NCBI RefSeq assembly: GCF_001640805.2
Contig: NC_066837.1
Span: 21,941,341 to 22,005,340, forward strand
Length of the DNA: 64,000 bases
From: Lates calcarifer
Lineage: Eukaryota; Chordata; Actinopteri; Centropomidae
Direction: 5' to 3'
Under the pieces are notes generated by a model, which saw nothing but the letters and a program-made list of their open reading frames with translations, had not been told where the DNA came from and did no database searches. Each line of letters starts with the position of its first letter. The stretch's first letter is position 1. The translations under genes were made by a program, and so were the position numbers. Below, piece by piece: positions 47,500 through 59,645 of this stretch.

Positions 47500-50400
47500 A
47501 TACACACACAGGCACATAAACATAGGCTTTTTCTTTGTCTTTCAGTGGGATATGCAAAGAATAAGGCAATATCTCAGAGCTGTGGAAAATACTTGTGCTT
47601 TCAGGATGCGGTAAGTATGTGTGTGTATCAAACAGAGCATGTTTTCTTTAACTGTCCAGGTGTCTTTCATAGCACATACAGTAGTGAGTCAAAAATAATT
47701 AGATCACATTGGTTTCTCCAAATACACAGGCTGCACATTCAAACCTCAGCAGCTCAGAGACTGTTTGGCAGAGCTGTCAGAACACATGACAAATGACCCG
47801 AGTGCAGTGTTTGTATGTGTGTATGTTCACATGGGTTACAGCTCTGACTTTGACACAGTGCTTTGTAGCTGCTTGTACAAAGGCTAAATTGGCAAAAGTT
47901 ACAAAGGCCATAACATCTGAATTTGTGACCTCTCTTGACTTCTGTTTTCAGTCAACTTCTTCAATCTGCTCTCCTTGTTCTTCCTGCTCGACACTGTTCA
48001 TATCCTCTTTTCCTCTAAAACCTTAAATTCAAACTTCTATCTTTACCCTCTTTTCTCATCTGACTATGATGTAAGCTGAAGGGTATTACAGCTGTGATAT
48101 TTTTGTCTTCAGTTATGTCTGCTTTTCTGTATTTTATATTTTAGTTTGTATTTTAGTTATTTTAACTGCAACTCATTTGTTTTTGTGATTTATGTTAAGT
48201 AGCTGCTGTAACACTGCAATTTTAAATCCACGCAAAAAACATTAAAAGATAAAGAACAAATTATCAAAGACAGACACAAGCATAATGAAAGCTAAAATTA
48301 ACAGTTAAAATTCGATTTTTTTCTTAGAGGAACCTAGTATGTATTTGTTGTTGCTGAATAATTGCCCTAATTAACATGTGGTGTATGTTTTAATTGATAT
48401 TTTTTGTACTGCAGGATGATGTTATGTTGCCTCAAAGAGTTCGTCTGCAGTATGAGGCGTCTCTCCTCCACCCAAACTCTGTAAGTTCTCCCTCAAGTAT
48501 TTGCTTACTCACTTCCTTCCCTCTCTGTTGTGCTCTGCCTTCACCCCTCCCTTCACCTCACTTCTCCCCCTTCCCTTTCTCTCTCTCCCTTTGGCCATCT
48601 GACCAGTCCCTCCCTTTAAATGAACAAAAAAAAAAAAAAAAATCATGTTGTTTGTGTGTGTGAACATTTGCGTGTGTGTGTGTGTGTGTGTGTTGACTTC
48701 CATGCAGTTGGCATGCAGAACAGTGTGAGTATCCGGTGTTGATGCTTTCTGAGGCCTGCCAGGTCAGAGGTTAAAGGTTGTGTGTGTGAGGGAAGTGAGG
48801 GAGACAGTGTGGAGACAGCAGGCTTGCTGCCCTGCACAAACAACCTGCCCCTTTCTGTTATGGCTATAACATTTTATGGTTGTGAGTAAAAATGATAAAA
48901 AATATGGTTTGTTTTCAGTTGTGTATCACTTCTCTCTTCTTTGTATAAACTACTCTTCACTCTTCATTTACCTCTTCAGGAGTTTTGCTTGCACATGTCA
49001 CAAAGGGTACAACTCATACTATTTAGATATACTTTGGACAAATATTTTTCTGTATTCAAAATTTTTACACATAACTACGGCTGCAACTAATTTTTATTTT
49101 CTGAAGCTATTATGGCCATTCTTTCTTGATTAACCATGTTGAGCAAATGTGAGAAAATATTAAGAAGTTATTATCCTAAATTGACTGAGTCCAAGGTGCT
49201 CCAGGTTTTCAAAATATTGTGTTTAGCACAGTGTCCAAAATGTGCTTTTATTCTGAAGGCTTACCACCAAAACCAGAGGTGATCTGGTTCTTCTGGGCAG
49301 CTTAACAATAAACAAACAAAACTTTCAAGCTACTTCTATCACAGCATTTTTCCTAAATGGTTGCAAATGTTTTCATTAGTTTTCAATGGAAAAAATGTTT
49401 TTCATGCTCAGTAAGGTGTGTGTTTTCATGTTAGCTGATCGGCTGTAGAGTCCAGAGGCTTCCAGAGGGATCTACAGAGCGTTACACCCGCTGGATCAAC
49501 ACAACGACTCAGGATCAGCTCATCACACAGGTAAACACTGGCAGCTTGGGCGGAGAGTGTGTGCGTGTTTGGATGTGTATGAATGTGTGTGTCTGTGTGT
49601 ATGTAAGAGGTCATGTACCAGGCAGTAACCAGATCAAATAGAAACAGGATATGTACCTGCCGACCTCAGATCCCATGGAAATGTGGCAGTGGACTGGATG
49701 GAGGACACAGCATCACTCCTGACCTCTCTGTCCATCACAGTCCCACCACAGGAAGCAGGTCACACTGCCAGCTGTGAGCTGAGGGTAGACTATAGTGGAA
49801 ACTGTTGTTAGTGGAAAGGTTATTATTCAGACAAAGAAGTACTGCAAGCTTACTGTGCAGACTGTTTCTCTTTCAGCTGATCCTGCAGTAGACATTTAGA
49901 TTTATAGTGCTAGTATAAAGCTTATTGTTCTGCACCACTGTATGAAGGTTGTTACAGATTAATATCACTAAGACAAATCCATCACCAAAATTTAAAAGCT
50001 TGTCAATGCCATCAAAATGGATCTCGTAAGAAACTGTTTTATTGCCCAAAACAGAAAAATGATCTCTAAACATGAGAGCTGAACAATACACAAAAAATCC
50101 AGGTTTGCCTTAAATGTGTTAAATTAGCTGAACTCTGGTGCTAAGATCAGACTCCACAGACTCCACTCCTCTGACTAGCTGTGCACCTAGGTGCAAGTTG
50201 TGAAAGATGGCAAACCATTGGTCAAGATATAACGTGTGATCTCTCTGACAGATATGGCACATTCTGTGATCACCTAATCAGACACAATGCCTATCTCAAA
50301 TGACTAAAACCAAGTTAATGTGAGCCAGTGTGAGCTCATTTATAGATGAGGAACTGATGATTTTGAGATTTTGCTAGAAAAAGCTAAATATAAAAGCTAA

Positions 50401-50653
50401 ATATAAAGTGGTCGGATAGTGTTTATTTAAAGGTGTGAGTGAGTGAAAATCTTTACATTCCACTTTAACAGCTAATACATCTTCTTCCATCACATTAAAT
50501 AGTCACATCAATCACTAAATGATAAGAGAACCAGCCAACGATATAAAAATGAAACCACTGTTTCTATTTATGTAAAGATGGAAGTCTACTGTTGCTGTCT
50601 GAACAAAACACACTGTCACCAAGGATACAAGACAACCTGGGCTCACTCTCTGT

Positions 50654-50689
<36 letters not shown>

Positions 50690-53600
50690 CTGCATAACTC
50701 CTTAGCAGACATTCCAGGATATTTATATGATATTAAGTTTCATGGAGCATGACAATGAGATCATACATTGATTCTGCAGGCTTTAAAAGCAGCTCCATTT
50801 CTTTCCCCTTCTCCTCCTTCACTTTATCTGTCTTTACTTTCAATTTCTAGGTAAAGAAATAGAATCTAACTGAGTTAAACCAGAGATTTACTCAGGGTGG
50901 TGCTCCTTTAACTTGATCCAGAGCTGGACCCTCAGGGTTCATCTGTAGGACATTAGATATGGTTATCCAAAACCTTCCCTACCCCACTGACTACTCACAT
51001 CGACATCAACTCTCTCTCTCCCTCTCTCCATGTGTCCACTGTTTTCCCAGAACTCATTCTTATTCCTCTTATTCATGCTTTTGGCCACAGCTTACATCTG
51101 CAAAATGTTGCAATATTACAACAGAAGGGAGAGGGGCTGTACGTAGGTGGACACACACACACACACACACAAACACACACATATTCACTAGATTCTGTCC
51201 AGCTGTTTGACTGGCTGAAACCAGATGTTTTTCACAATTTTCTTCATCTGTGATGCATTTCAGTTATGCAGTAGTATTCTACCTCAGCCAAGAACAGTTT
51301 CACATACACATCCAAACACACATGCACATGTGCAAACACACACATGTACACACAGCATGTGAGACGTAGTGACGTAGTTGCAGAAAGAAACAGATCAACC
51401 TGGAATGGCCCTGAGATTCAGACTGCAAAAACACTACTGTTGCAGCACACATACACACACACACAGGAGAGGACGGACAAGAAGAGGTGGGGGTCTGAAG
51501 AGTGAGGTGAGCAGCAGTGGAACGAATGAGTTGGGGGCTACATCTGTAAAAAGAGAAAGAAATGTAGAGGCCTTAATGTGGTAAAGAGTTTGCGGTCAGA
51601 GAGAGAAGGGGAAGCCAAAACAAACTCATTAGACAGAGATCATGGGTGAGGGGATGGAAGTGTGTATCCTTCCCCTGCACACTTCAGGAAGTACACAGTT
51701 GTGTGAGACAACACATGTAGCTGCACTCTAACCTGTTTTGTTTGCAGGAGTAGAAGTTAACTTTTGCACAGTCCCTCTTCATCTGACTGTTTGCTCCTAG
51801 AAGCCAAATGGGAAATTTCCCCGAACCATTAGCCAAAGCCCTGGTCTGGTTTGGCTGAGATGGATGTTATGTTACAGTATGTTCTGTAACCACAACATCA
51901 AGTTCCTTTTATTTTCAAAGTTGAGCTGAAATAAAATGCTGTTTCCTGAACCGTGTGTGTGTGCGTGCGCGCGCGTGCGTGTGTGTGGAGTGGGGTGGCG
52001 TTCACGGTGGCATGTTGACAGATAGACTGCAGGTGATTAATCTAAGTATATATCCTGGTGACTGATGTCATGAAGCCACAGGGCCAATGGGCTGTATGTT
52101 TGAATATAAAGATGTAATAATGTAAATATGATAAAACTATACTAACTATACTCACTTCTACAACCTTATTTTAGATCGGTGCTGCAAGTTTTCTGTTCCT
52201 CAGTGCTTTCTTTATTCCACTTTAACATCAATACACTTTTATTCAACTGTAAATCAGTTGCATATTTTTTTTAAATCAGGCTTTGTTGTATGCCTGTACT
52301 CCTCCTGTCCCCCTCCTTTCTAGTGAGTCTGCTCACTAGTTGATATCTGGTCTTAATTCTCGGACTTAACTCAGTTGAACACCTTTAGACCATTATCAAC
52401 ACACCAAGTGAGGGAATATCTTTTTATCAAATGATGATCAGAGACAGCATTACTTTGTGGTGGTCCAACAACTTAATGAAACATTTGCACTGTTTTTTTC
52501 CTTTGATTTGTCGTCCATCTGTATGTGTTGGGTCAGATGTGATCTCTTACCTATGGTTCTTCCCCACCCACAGAGTCTTTAGAATAGTTTAAATAGTTTA
52601 AAGTAGAGTAAGGCATATAAAAATAGATGTACAAACATAGCATCAATATATAAAGCGCATTGAGTGAGCATCTACATGTAGCAACATGATAATTACTAGT
52701 CTTGGTTATGACAACGAGATATAAAATTGTCCCTTCACAGTGACCACTATGAACATCTACTGTATGCCCACAAGTCACAGTACAATATAACTGATCATTT
52801 CTGGTTCATACATATCCAAGTGTTTTGTGTTACACCCTGAACTGTTTTTATGTTTCAGGTGTACACATCTCATGGCCCCACCGTTGTCATGCCGACGTGG
52901 TTCTGCTCAAGGAACTTGTTCCTGAAGGTTGGACCATTTGACGAGGGAGGCAAGGTGAGAGCTCACACAAAACCTGTTCCCAAATCTTTCTCATGCTGTG
53001 TTGGTTTTTCTTTTCAGGTTCACAAAGTCCAAGCATCAGTCTATTCTCAGTTGGGTTTCATAATCTGCCCATGCTCATTCTGAACATCTACAATATAAGC
53101 TGGGTTTCAGACTTCTGATTTAGAGCCCCCACTTCAGATTTTTTTCTGTGATGAGGTCTGATGTTGTGTCCACTGTCAGTTGTTTACTGGCTGTTAGAGA
53201 AACAGTTAACCAACGGTCTGACTCACACAAACCTGTTTAAAAATAAGTATCTCAATAAATAAACATTACTTGGGCTTATATTTCTCAGGTATATTTTGCG
53301 AATAGCAGCTAATGTAGCCTCAAGCTCCAAGACAGAGATGAGGTGCAGCCTACTAGAAGTCTGAAGCTCACTTCTTTCTAACTCCACACTGGCAGATTTT
53401 TTTCATTTCCAAACTGGTAGTCTTTAACTCCAACCAACGCTGACTCGACTGACATCACTTTTATTATTATGTAAAAAATATGAAGCTAACTGCTCTTATC
53501 AGCTGCTGCCACAGACTCTGTGTCACCTGACAAGACCACATCACTTTTACTGGTTGGGGCAAAACAAAACAAAAGGCCCTCCTCCTCCTCCCAACAATTA

Positions 53601-54344
53601 TTTTCACCATGCATTAATCTTTAAAATGCAGCAAATCTTCACATTTAAGAAGCTGGAACCAGTAAGTGTTGAAAGTGTTTGAATTGTTTGCTTGAAAAAT
53701 GACTGAAATCATCAAGCAGTTATCAAAATACAGCAGTTGCCATTTATTTATTTTTTGATAGACTAATCAACTACTCGACTGATTGCTGCAGTTCTAATTC
53801 AGCTTTATTATCAGACTACAAAAATCCAGACTTCATTTATTTTATTCATTTCACCTCAACTGACAGAGGCGCCGTTACAGAACATTGAACGTCTCCAGCC
53901 GTTTCACACTCTACTTCCCCCCTCTCTCCAGGGAGTTCCAGAGGATCTGCTCTTCTTCTACCGGAGTCTTCGTCTGGGAGGGGGTCTGTCCAGGGTTGAC
54001 CAGTGTCTGCTGGTCTACCGTTACCACGAGAAGGCCGCCACCCACTCTGTAACAGAGTCAGTCTCACCGTATACCCTCAGCTGCTCTCATACACATACAT
54101 TTGGACATAGTGTTGATCATCCACCTACTCAACAGCTGCCCACTGACATCCCACATTTTCTCAGGGCTCGATACTCTCACACACGATTATGCACGCACAC
54201 AGATGCATGTTCTTGTAATCTTGAAATATCCCGAATATGTTTTTGGAATTTCAGTCACTTTCCCAGTGTATGAATCAAGATTTTTTTTCTGTGTTCAGTA
54301 TATCTCAGACGCTGTTGGTAGGGAATCTGAACTTGTGAACAGAA

Positions 54345-54391
<47 letters not shown>

Positions 54392-57300
54392 TGTGTGTGT
54401 GTCTGAAGGAGCTGACATTCCTGCTCTTGCCTGAGCTTCAGCAAGGTCATGTAGTGTCTACAGGTGTGTGTGTGTGTGTGAAATGTAAAACACACCAAAG
54501 GAGAAGGTCCTCCCTGCCTTCCCTCCTCCCACACATCCCTCCCTTTCATCCCCTCTTTCCTGTTATCCCTCCTTCCTTTCCTCCTTCCTTCCTCCCCTAC
54601 GTCTGTCCCCTTCTCATATATCTGCCTATGTTGACGTACTCCTTCACCGATCATCCTCCTCTGTCTTCATCTATCATCTGTCTATTTTTGGAGGCCTATT
54701 TCAAGCTCGCCTCGCCTACTTTCCACTCTCCCCCACTTCTACTCACCCCTTTCTATCTGCAGCCTACCCACTTCCTCTCTTTACTTAAATGAAGCCATCA
54801 TCTTCTCTCTGTCTCTCTCCCACACATACAGCTACAGTGGCAAGACAAATTATGTGAACCATTTGGTTTACCTGGATTTCTGTTTTAACTGGTCATAAAA
54901 TATTTCATGATCTTCATCTAAATTACAACTAGAAACAAACACAATGTGTTTAGAGATTAGATTAGAGATTCTAACCAGCTCCAATGATTTGTTTACGCCT
55001 TTTGGTGCTACTTTTTTTTTTTTTAAGAACAATACAATGCGTTCTGTGTTATTAGTTAAAATAGATTGTGTTTGTAAGTTAGATCAAGATAATTCTAAAT
55101 GGTTTTCTTACTTTTTCTTGCCATTGTATGTAAATATACACTCAGAAATCAGTTTATTAGCCAAAACTAATGCAGTCTAAGCCAAAAGTAGTAAAGCAAT
55201 AAATTCTACCTTAATTAAGGTTATAATGTTCAGTTTTTATTGAACTATTACTGTGTTTCTCTTATTCGGCCTAGCCTCAGTGATTCGAATGGAGTGGACA
55301 AAATAATAGGAACACTTTTGTTGAAATTCAGTCTCAACAAAAACTGAACATTGTAACCTTCATGAAGGAGTGATTTATTGCAGGACCACTGTATTAGACT
55401 TAGTTTTAGCTAGTTGTTCCTAATTAACTGACAACTCAGTGTAGATGCCCTATATGTGAGGGGAGAAATGTCTTTTTAAAAAGTTAAGATGGTGTCATAG
55501 ATGAACTGAGACGGGGGTCTTCTTAACACGGAAAGTCTGTGTTTATAGATGTGGGTGTGCCTGCATGAGTGTGTATATGTTTGTGCACCCGTTGTGTATG
55601 TGAATCTATAGCAGAACGTGTGAAAGTGTGTTTACCTTTTGATTCCTCAGGGTATTAAGGGGATGAAGGCTTCAGTATGTGTGTACAGATAGAGTTTATA
55701 GTAAATCTCTGCCATGTTACTGCCATGTCTAAGAATCAAAGCCTGTATAGAGAATTTAATCTAGAGACCACCCGCACTTCAGGATGGTGGTGAGTTTGGG
55801 TTTGTTTGTCATATGAGGCCCAGTGTTAGATACAGTTAGATGCTCACATCAGGAGATGGGAGTGGAGTACATCCTGTGAATGTGTGAGTATAATTACTCA
55901 GTACCAGTGCATGCCTCTGTGTGAGAGAGAGGGAGAGAGAGAGGAGGGAGGAAGGAGTTAAGAGCAGGAGGAGAGCATGAAAACATTCACTCCCCAAGCC
56001 CTTTATTAGGAACACCTTACAAATACAGGTTAGGGCCTGACTTTGCTCTAAAAACAGCCTCAGTTCTTCCTGGCATGGATTCCACAAGATGTTGGAAACA
56101 TTTCGTTGAGATTCTGGTCCATGTTGACATGATGGCACCACAACATTTCTGCAGATTTGTCCACTGCATGTTCATGCTGCCAGTCTCCTGTTCTACCACA
56201 TCCCAGCATTCTATTGGATAGAGGGGTGAACTGATCGTCATGTTCATGGGATTTTGCTTTTCCTCTGACCTCTCACTGGATGTTTTTTTCTTTTTTCCAC
56301 CATTCTGGGTAACCTCAAGAGACTGTTGAGCATGAAAAAAATGGCATCATTCAATCTTGACATGGTCAAAGTCATTGAGATCACATTTTTTCCCCTTTTT
56401 AATGTTTCACGTGAACATGAACTGAAGCTCCTGACCTGTATCTGCAGGGTTTTATTCATGGCAGTGCCGCCACATGAATGGCTGATTGGATAATTGCATA
56501 AAGGAACCGGATGAGTGTATATCAGAATGCAAAAGGGTGTATGTGTGTGAGAGAGAGAGAGCGAGAGAGACAGAGAGGGAGAGGCCTGTGAACAGCTGTC
56601 AAGCTGTCAGCAGTCAAGGTGCAGGCAACAGGAAAACAAAGTAATTTAAACCGGTTTTTCTGTCTTCTGTACTTGGAAAATTACATTATACTTTTATTAA
56701 ATAAATACTTTTGAAACATAACAGAGGGCATAATCCCAGTTAATTTGAATCTTATTTTGTAGCTTTGGTCATCATTTCTGTCAGTTATGATAGATATGAT
56801 GATATAATTGCTGGCATGTAGGAACATGGTGCCTTTGTCTGACAAGCACATGATGAGCAGTCACACTATCAGACAGTTTGTAAACAAACCAACAGTTAAG
56901 CAAAATGATTAAAGCTCATTTTGGAAGTGAAACTGAAACTGAGTGCACCTAAAATACGAGTAATAGCCCTTAATAGTGTAGGAAAACAGTCTGTGCAAAA
57001 CGACAGCAAATAGACTCGGTCAAACCACATTCCATTCTCTGTTCCTCTCCTCATCTGTTTCCAGGGAAACCATTTGGAAGCTGCGTGTGGACTTCCTGCA
57101 GGAGAGAGTACTCAGCCAATGGGAGGGCTTCACCATATGGAATGCCGGGAAACAGGGCCGGAAGCTGTACCGATGCCTGAGCCCAACCAATCAGAAGAAA
57201 GTATGTTACCTCCACATGTGAGACATTATCCAAAATTCTGTTGCTCTGCTGTTTTTGATCTCTCAGTGAGATGAATCTGCTGGAAGAAGTTGTGGTATGT

Positions 57301-57813
57301 GAGTCATTCATCGCCTCTCTGATTCATTTACCAGGTCAAAGCTTTCTGTGATGTGGACGAGAACAAGATCCAGAAAGGCTTTTACACATATGAGGAATCC
57401 AAGGTGAGGTCAACCACTGTGGATACCAAGTATAATATGTTTATTATAATTAAATACTACAGTAAGTAGGGATCATCATCAAGATCATCGAGCCAAGGAT
57501 ATTAGCTTAAAAGCAACTTCTCAAAACAACATTCACCCAGCCACTTTATTCCAGTGAATTTCTATGAAGCTGTAACAGTGATAAATGGCTTGTGTGTGTC
57601 TGTTTTTGTTGATATCTCTCCAGGAAATACCTAAGCCAAAAATCCCAATTCTACACTACAAAGATGCCTCCACCCCCTTCATTATCTGTGTTAAACTGGT
57701 GAGCAGAAAGCGTGTTTGTGTTTTGTATGTTTGCTGCCTCTGTCCGTCTGTCCCTCTGGTCTGTAATCTAAGTTAATGACATAATGATCAAGGGCGTGTG
57801 CCCGGCACAGGAC

Positions 57814-57847
<34 letters not shown>

Positions 57848-58585
57848 GGAGGCTGGCCAGGAATTGGGTAGAGCCTGATCTTTGATCACATGGTGCTTGT
57901 ACAAACATTTGATGTTTTTGCCACTGTTCAGTTTACATGTATCATGTTTTGGTTTATATTATGTACTCTAAAATCCTGATATACAGTAACACACATACAT
58001 GCAGTTGTTTGTCACACAGCCAGATTCAGGCATCAAATCTAGAGTGGCTACTAATTGCCCAATTACAGGATCTAGGAGAAGTAATCAGAGTCAGAGGACA
58101 AGGAGACCTGGACTCAATCATGCTCCCTCTCTCTCTTTCTGTATGAAACACTTTCTCACACACACAAACACCTGGATTTAATCACACATGTTTCAAACCC
58201 AGATGTCAAATAACTATAATCAGCAAATATATTCATTTGAACTTTTCTTATAAGCCAAGGTTAAACCTAATTTACTGTGGGTCGGTCTGAGTCTCTTTAG
58301 TGTGTATAACCTTCGGCATTATTTTGGTGCAGTTAAACCACACTGCAGAGGACAATGAAGACAAGGAGGATCTTCAGTTCAAAGAAAAAGCAAGCAAGTT
58401 AGCCAGAAGAGCAAATGATGATGCTTCTTATGTTGTTTTTAGGAGCTTTGTGTCCTCCACCATGTTTTCTGTTCCTGTTCTTTCTCATATCGTTTCCTCT
58501 GTAGGACATGACAGGAGGTGTTTTGGAGGAGAACCTTAACTCTTTGCAGCTGAAGGAAGGAACAGATTACTACCATTTTAACTGA
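46269..58585 (+). CDS. b3gntl1: B3GNTL1 (queuosine-tRNA galactosyltransferase family), one frame break
   Basis: Twelve coding exons: 46269-46400, 46555-46672, 46748-46847, 47546-47610, 48415-48480, 49435-49530, 52859-52954, 53932-54056, 57065-57200, 57335-57403, 57624-57698, 58505-58585. Without the frame break the product is about 385 residues. The first 44 residues are a variable basic lead. A GT-A (family 2) glycosyltransferase fold follows: [20 protein letters not shown] at 45, [14 protein letters not shown], the metal-binding-type [11 protein letters not shown] (136 on), [47 protein letters not shown] and [13 protein letters not shown], then a conserved C-terminal domain ending DYYHFN. 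The human protein attaches galactose to queuosine in cytoplasmic tRNA(Tyr); the older name implies a GlcNAc transferase. No signal anchor is seen, consistent with a cytosolic enzyme. Exon 2 has one base too many: the frame hits TGA at 46656-46658, while [11 protein letters not shown] continues one frame over. Confidence 0.9.
47462..47493. repeat. (CA)n microsatellite in b3gntl1
   Basis: About 16 CA units, then mixed CATACACA, about 50 bases before exon 4. Confidence 0.9.
49079..49135. repeat. Fish repeat fragment (GGCTGCAACTAA family), b3gntl1 intron 5
   Basis: GGCTGCAACTAATTTTTATT followed by TTGATTAACC matches the start of a widespread fish repeat. Weaker copies lie at 41308 and, inverted, at about 53752-53797 (ACTAATCAACTACTCGACTG). 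Confidence 0.45.
49531..52858 (+). other. b3gntl1 intron 6, no gene seen
   Basis: The 3.3 kb intron holds (CA)n arrays at 50656-50687 and 51149-51171. It also holds an alternating purine-pyrimidine stretch at 51953-51986. Frames inside are driven by the repeats. Confidence 0.5.
52955..53931 (+). other. b3gntl1 intron 7
   Basis: Almost 1 kb with no exon-like frame. An inverted fish-repeat fragment (ACTAATCAACTACTCGACTG) lies at about 53752-53797. Confidence 0.45.
54346..54390. repeat. (GT)n microsatellite in b3gntl1 intron 8
   Basis: About 22 GT units, followed by a shorter array at 54463-54480 and then a long pyrimidine-rich tract (54500-54790). Confidence 0.95.
54835..55126. mobile_element. 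Tc1/mariner-type MITE, 292 bases
   Basis: The left end CAGTGGCAAGACAAATTATG pairs in inverted orientation with the right end ..CTTACTTTTTCTTGCCATTG. A TA dinucleotide flanks both sides (54833-54834 and 55127-55128), the target duplication of Tc1/mariner elements. The left end resembles a repeat I know from many fish genomes. The interior has no coding capacity. Confidence 0.75.
55156..55420. mobile_element. Fold-back element with long inverted repeats
   Basis: The strongest arms are 55198-55243 and 55334-55379; both read AATAAAT, CCTT, AAGGTTAYAATGTTCAG and TTTTT towards the centre. Weaker pairing extends outwards through AGCCAAAACTAA on the left and TTAGTTTTAGCT on the right. The centre contains GTGGACAAAATAATAGGAAC, a phrase common in fish repeats. 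Non-autonomous. Confidence 0.65.
55983..56520 (-). mobile_element. Internally deleted Tc1-like transposon
   Basis: On the minus strand 56017-56247 reads [20 protein letters not shown], then a stretch containing [20 protein letters not shown], the C-terminal part of a Tc1-like transposase as I know it from fish. The ends are inverted repeats: ACATTCACTCCCCAAGCCCT followed by TTATTAGGAACACC on the left, and ATAAAGGAACCGGATGAGTG on the right. About two thirds of the transposase, including most of the DDE core, is missing between about 56250 and 56280. Confidence 0.7.
57701..58504 (+). other. b3gntl1 last intron, (CA)n, no gene seen
   Basis: About 0.8 kb with a (CA)n array at 57815-57844. No other exon-like sequence in the family frame. 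Confidence 0.5.
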
Positions 58586-58804
58586 CTGCTTGGAGAGATG
58601 GGGAAGATATGAGGAGCCCTGCAGCTTCAACAGGCAAAGGAAAACAGAGGTGGATTATTTACTGTGCACACACCAACTGAGGGGTAGACAAGCAATAACA
58701 GGAAAAGAGTGAAGTGGACACTGGAACTGAGATGATCTGATTTCTCTGCCTCACACCTGATTCACAGCACTGGAGTTGTTACATATAGCAGTTTTCAGAG
58801 AACC

Positions 58805-59645
58805 TTAAAGGAGCAGTTTGACATTTTGGTGTTATACACTAATTCACTTTCTTGCTAAAAGTTGGATGATATCCATCTATTAAATTTGAAACTTTCCATC
58901 TCCCATCACCACCATCCACAAAAACGTGCACATTTTTTGCGCATAAAACATCTGAAGGGAAAATGCTGCAAATTCTGGAAAAATTCAAAACATTGGCAAC
59001 AGTTTTTATGTTTGGCTGAATTAGAAAAAATGGTGTATTGATAAAAACAAAATGCAACAAAGTGAAATGGACAACAACAGACTGAGTGAATAAATATATG
59101 AAGCATGTGACTCAGATGTCCAGTGAAGCTTCCACTCTACTGAAGACATGAAAAATAGCAGGAGATAAACCTTCAGATCAGTGTGGACTATTTCATTCAT
59201 GTTTCCTACTTTGTCTCCACACCAACTGTTTATCTTGATGAACCAACTGCTAGAATGGTTGTAAATATAAACACATTAATTTGTGTTTTCTTTCACCAAT
59301 ATTCTCAAAATTCGGTCACAGTTTACTCTACATTTGGATGGAACGGAGTTATTTCATACTCAGTTGCTCTGGGTTTCTGGATTTTATATGGATCAAACAA
59401 ATTAGATATAACATATGATTATGCTTTAGAGGTGCCTTTAAAATGATTTTTCTTACTGCTGAAAGACCCAGACTAGCTCTGTCCCCCTTTGCTTCCAGTG
59501 GTTATATCAAGCTAAGCTAACTGGCTGTTGGGGGTACCTTCATATTTAGCATACAGATATGAGAGTGGTATTGATCTTCTCGTCTAATTAATGACAAGAA
59601 AGTGAATGAGCGTACTTGCTGAAATGTTGAACTATTCCTTTTAAA
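58805..59645. mobile_element. DNA-transposon-like element with terminal inverted repeats, probably with an inserted middle
   Basis: The left end reads TTAAAGGAGCAGTTTGACAT, then AATTCACTTTCTTGC. The right end in reverse complement reads TTAAAAGGAATAGTTCAACA, then CATTCACTTTCTTGTC and GATCAATACCACTCTCA. Near 59505 AGCTAAGCTAACTGGCTG is another phrase of this common fish element. The arms are about 65 bases; the 840-base span is longer than the short copies I remember, so 58890-59450 may be a second insertion or unrelated DNA. It lies in the 3' flank of b3gntl1 and contains an AATAAA at 59089-59094 that the gene could use. Confidence 0.55.
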
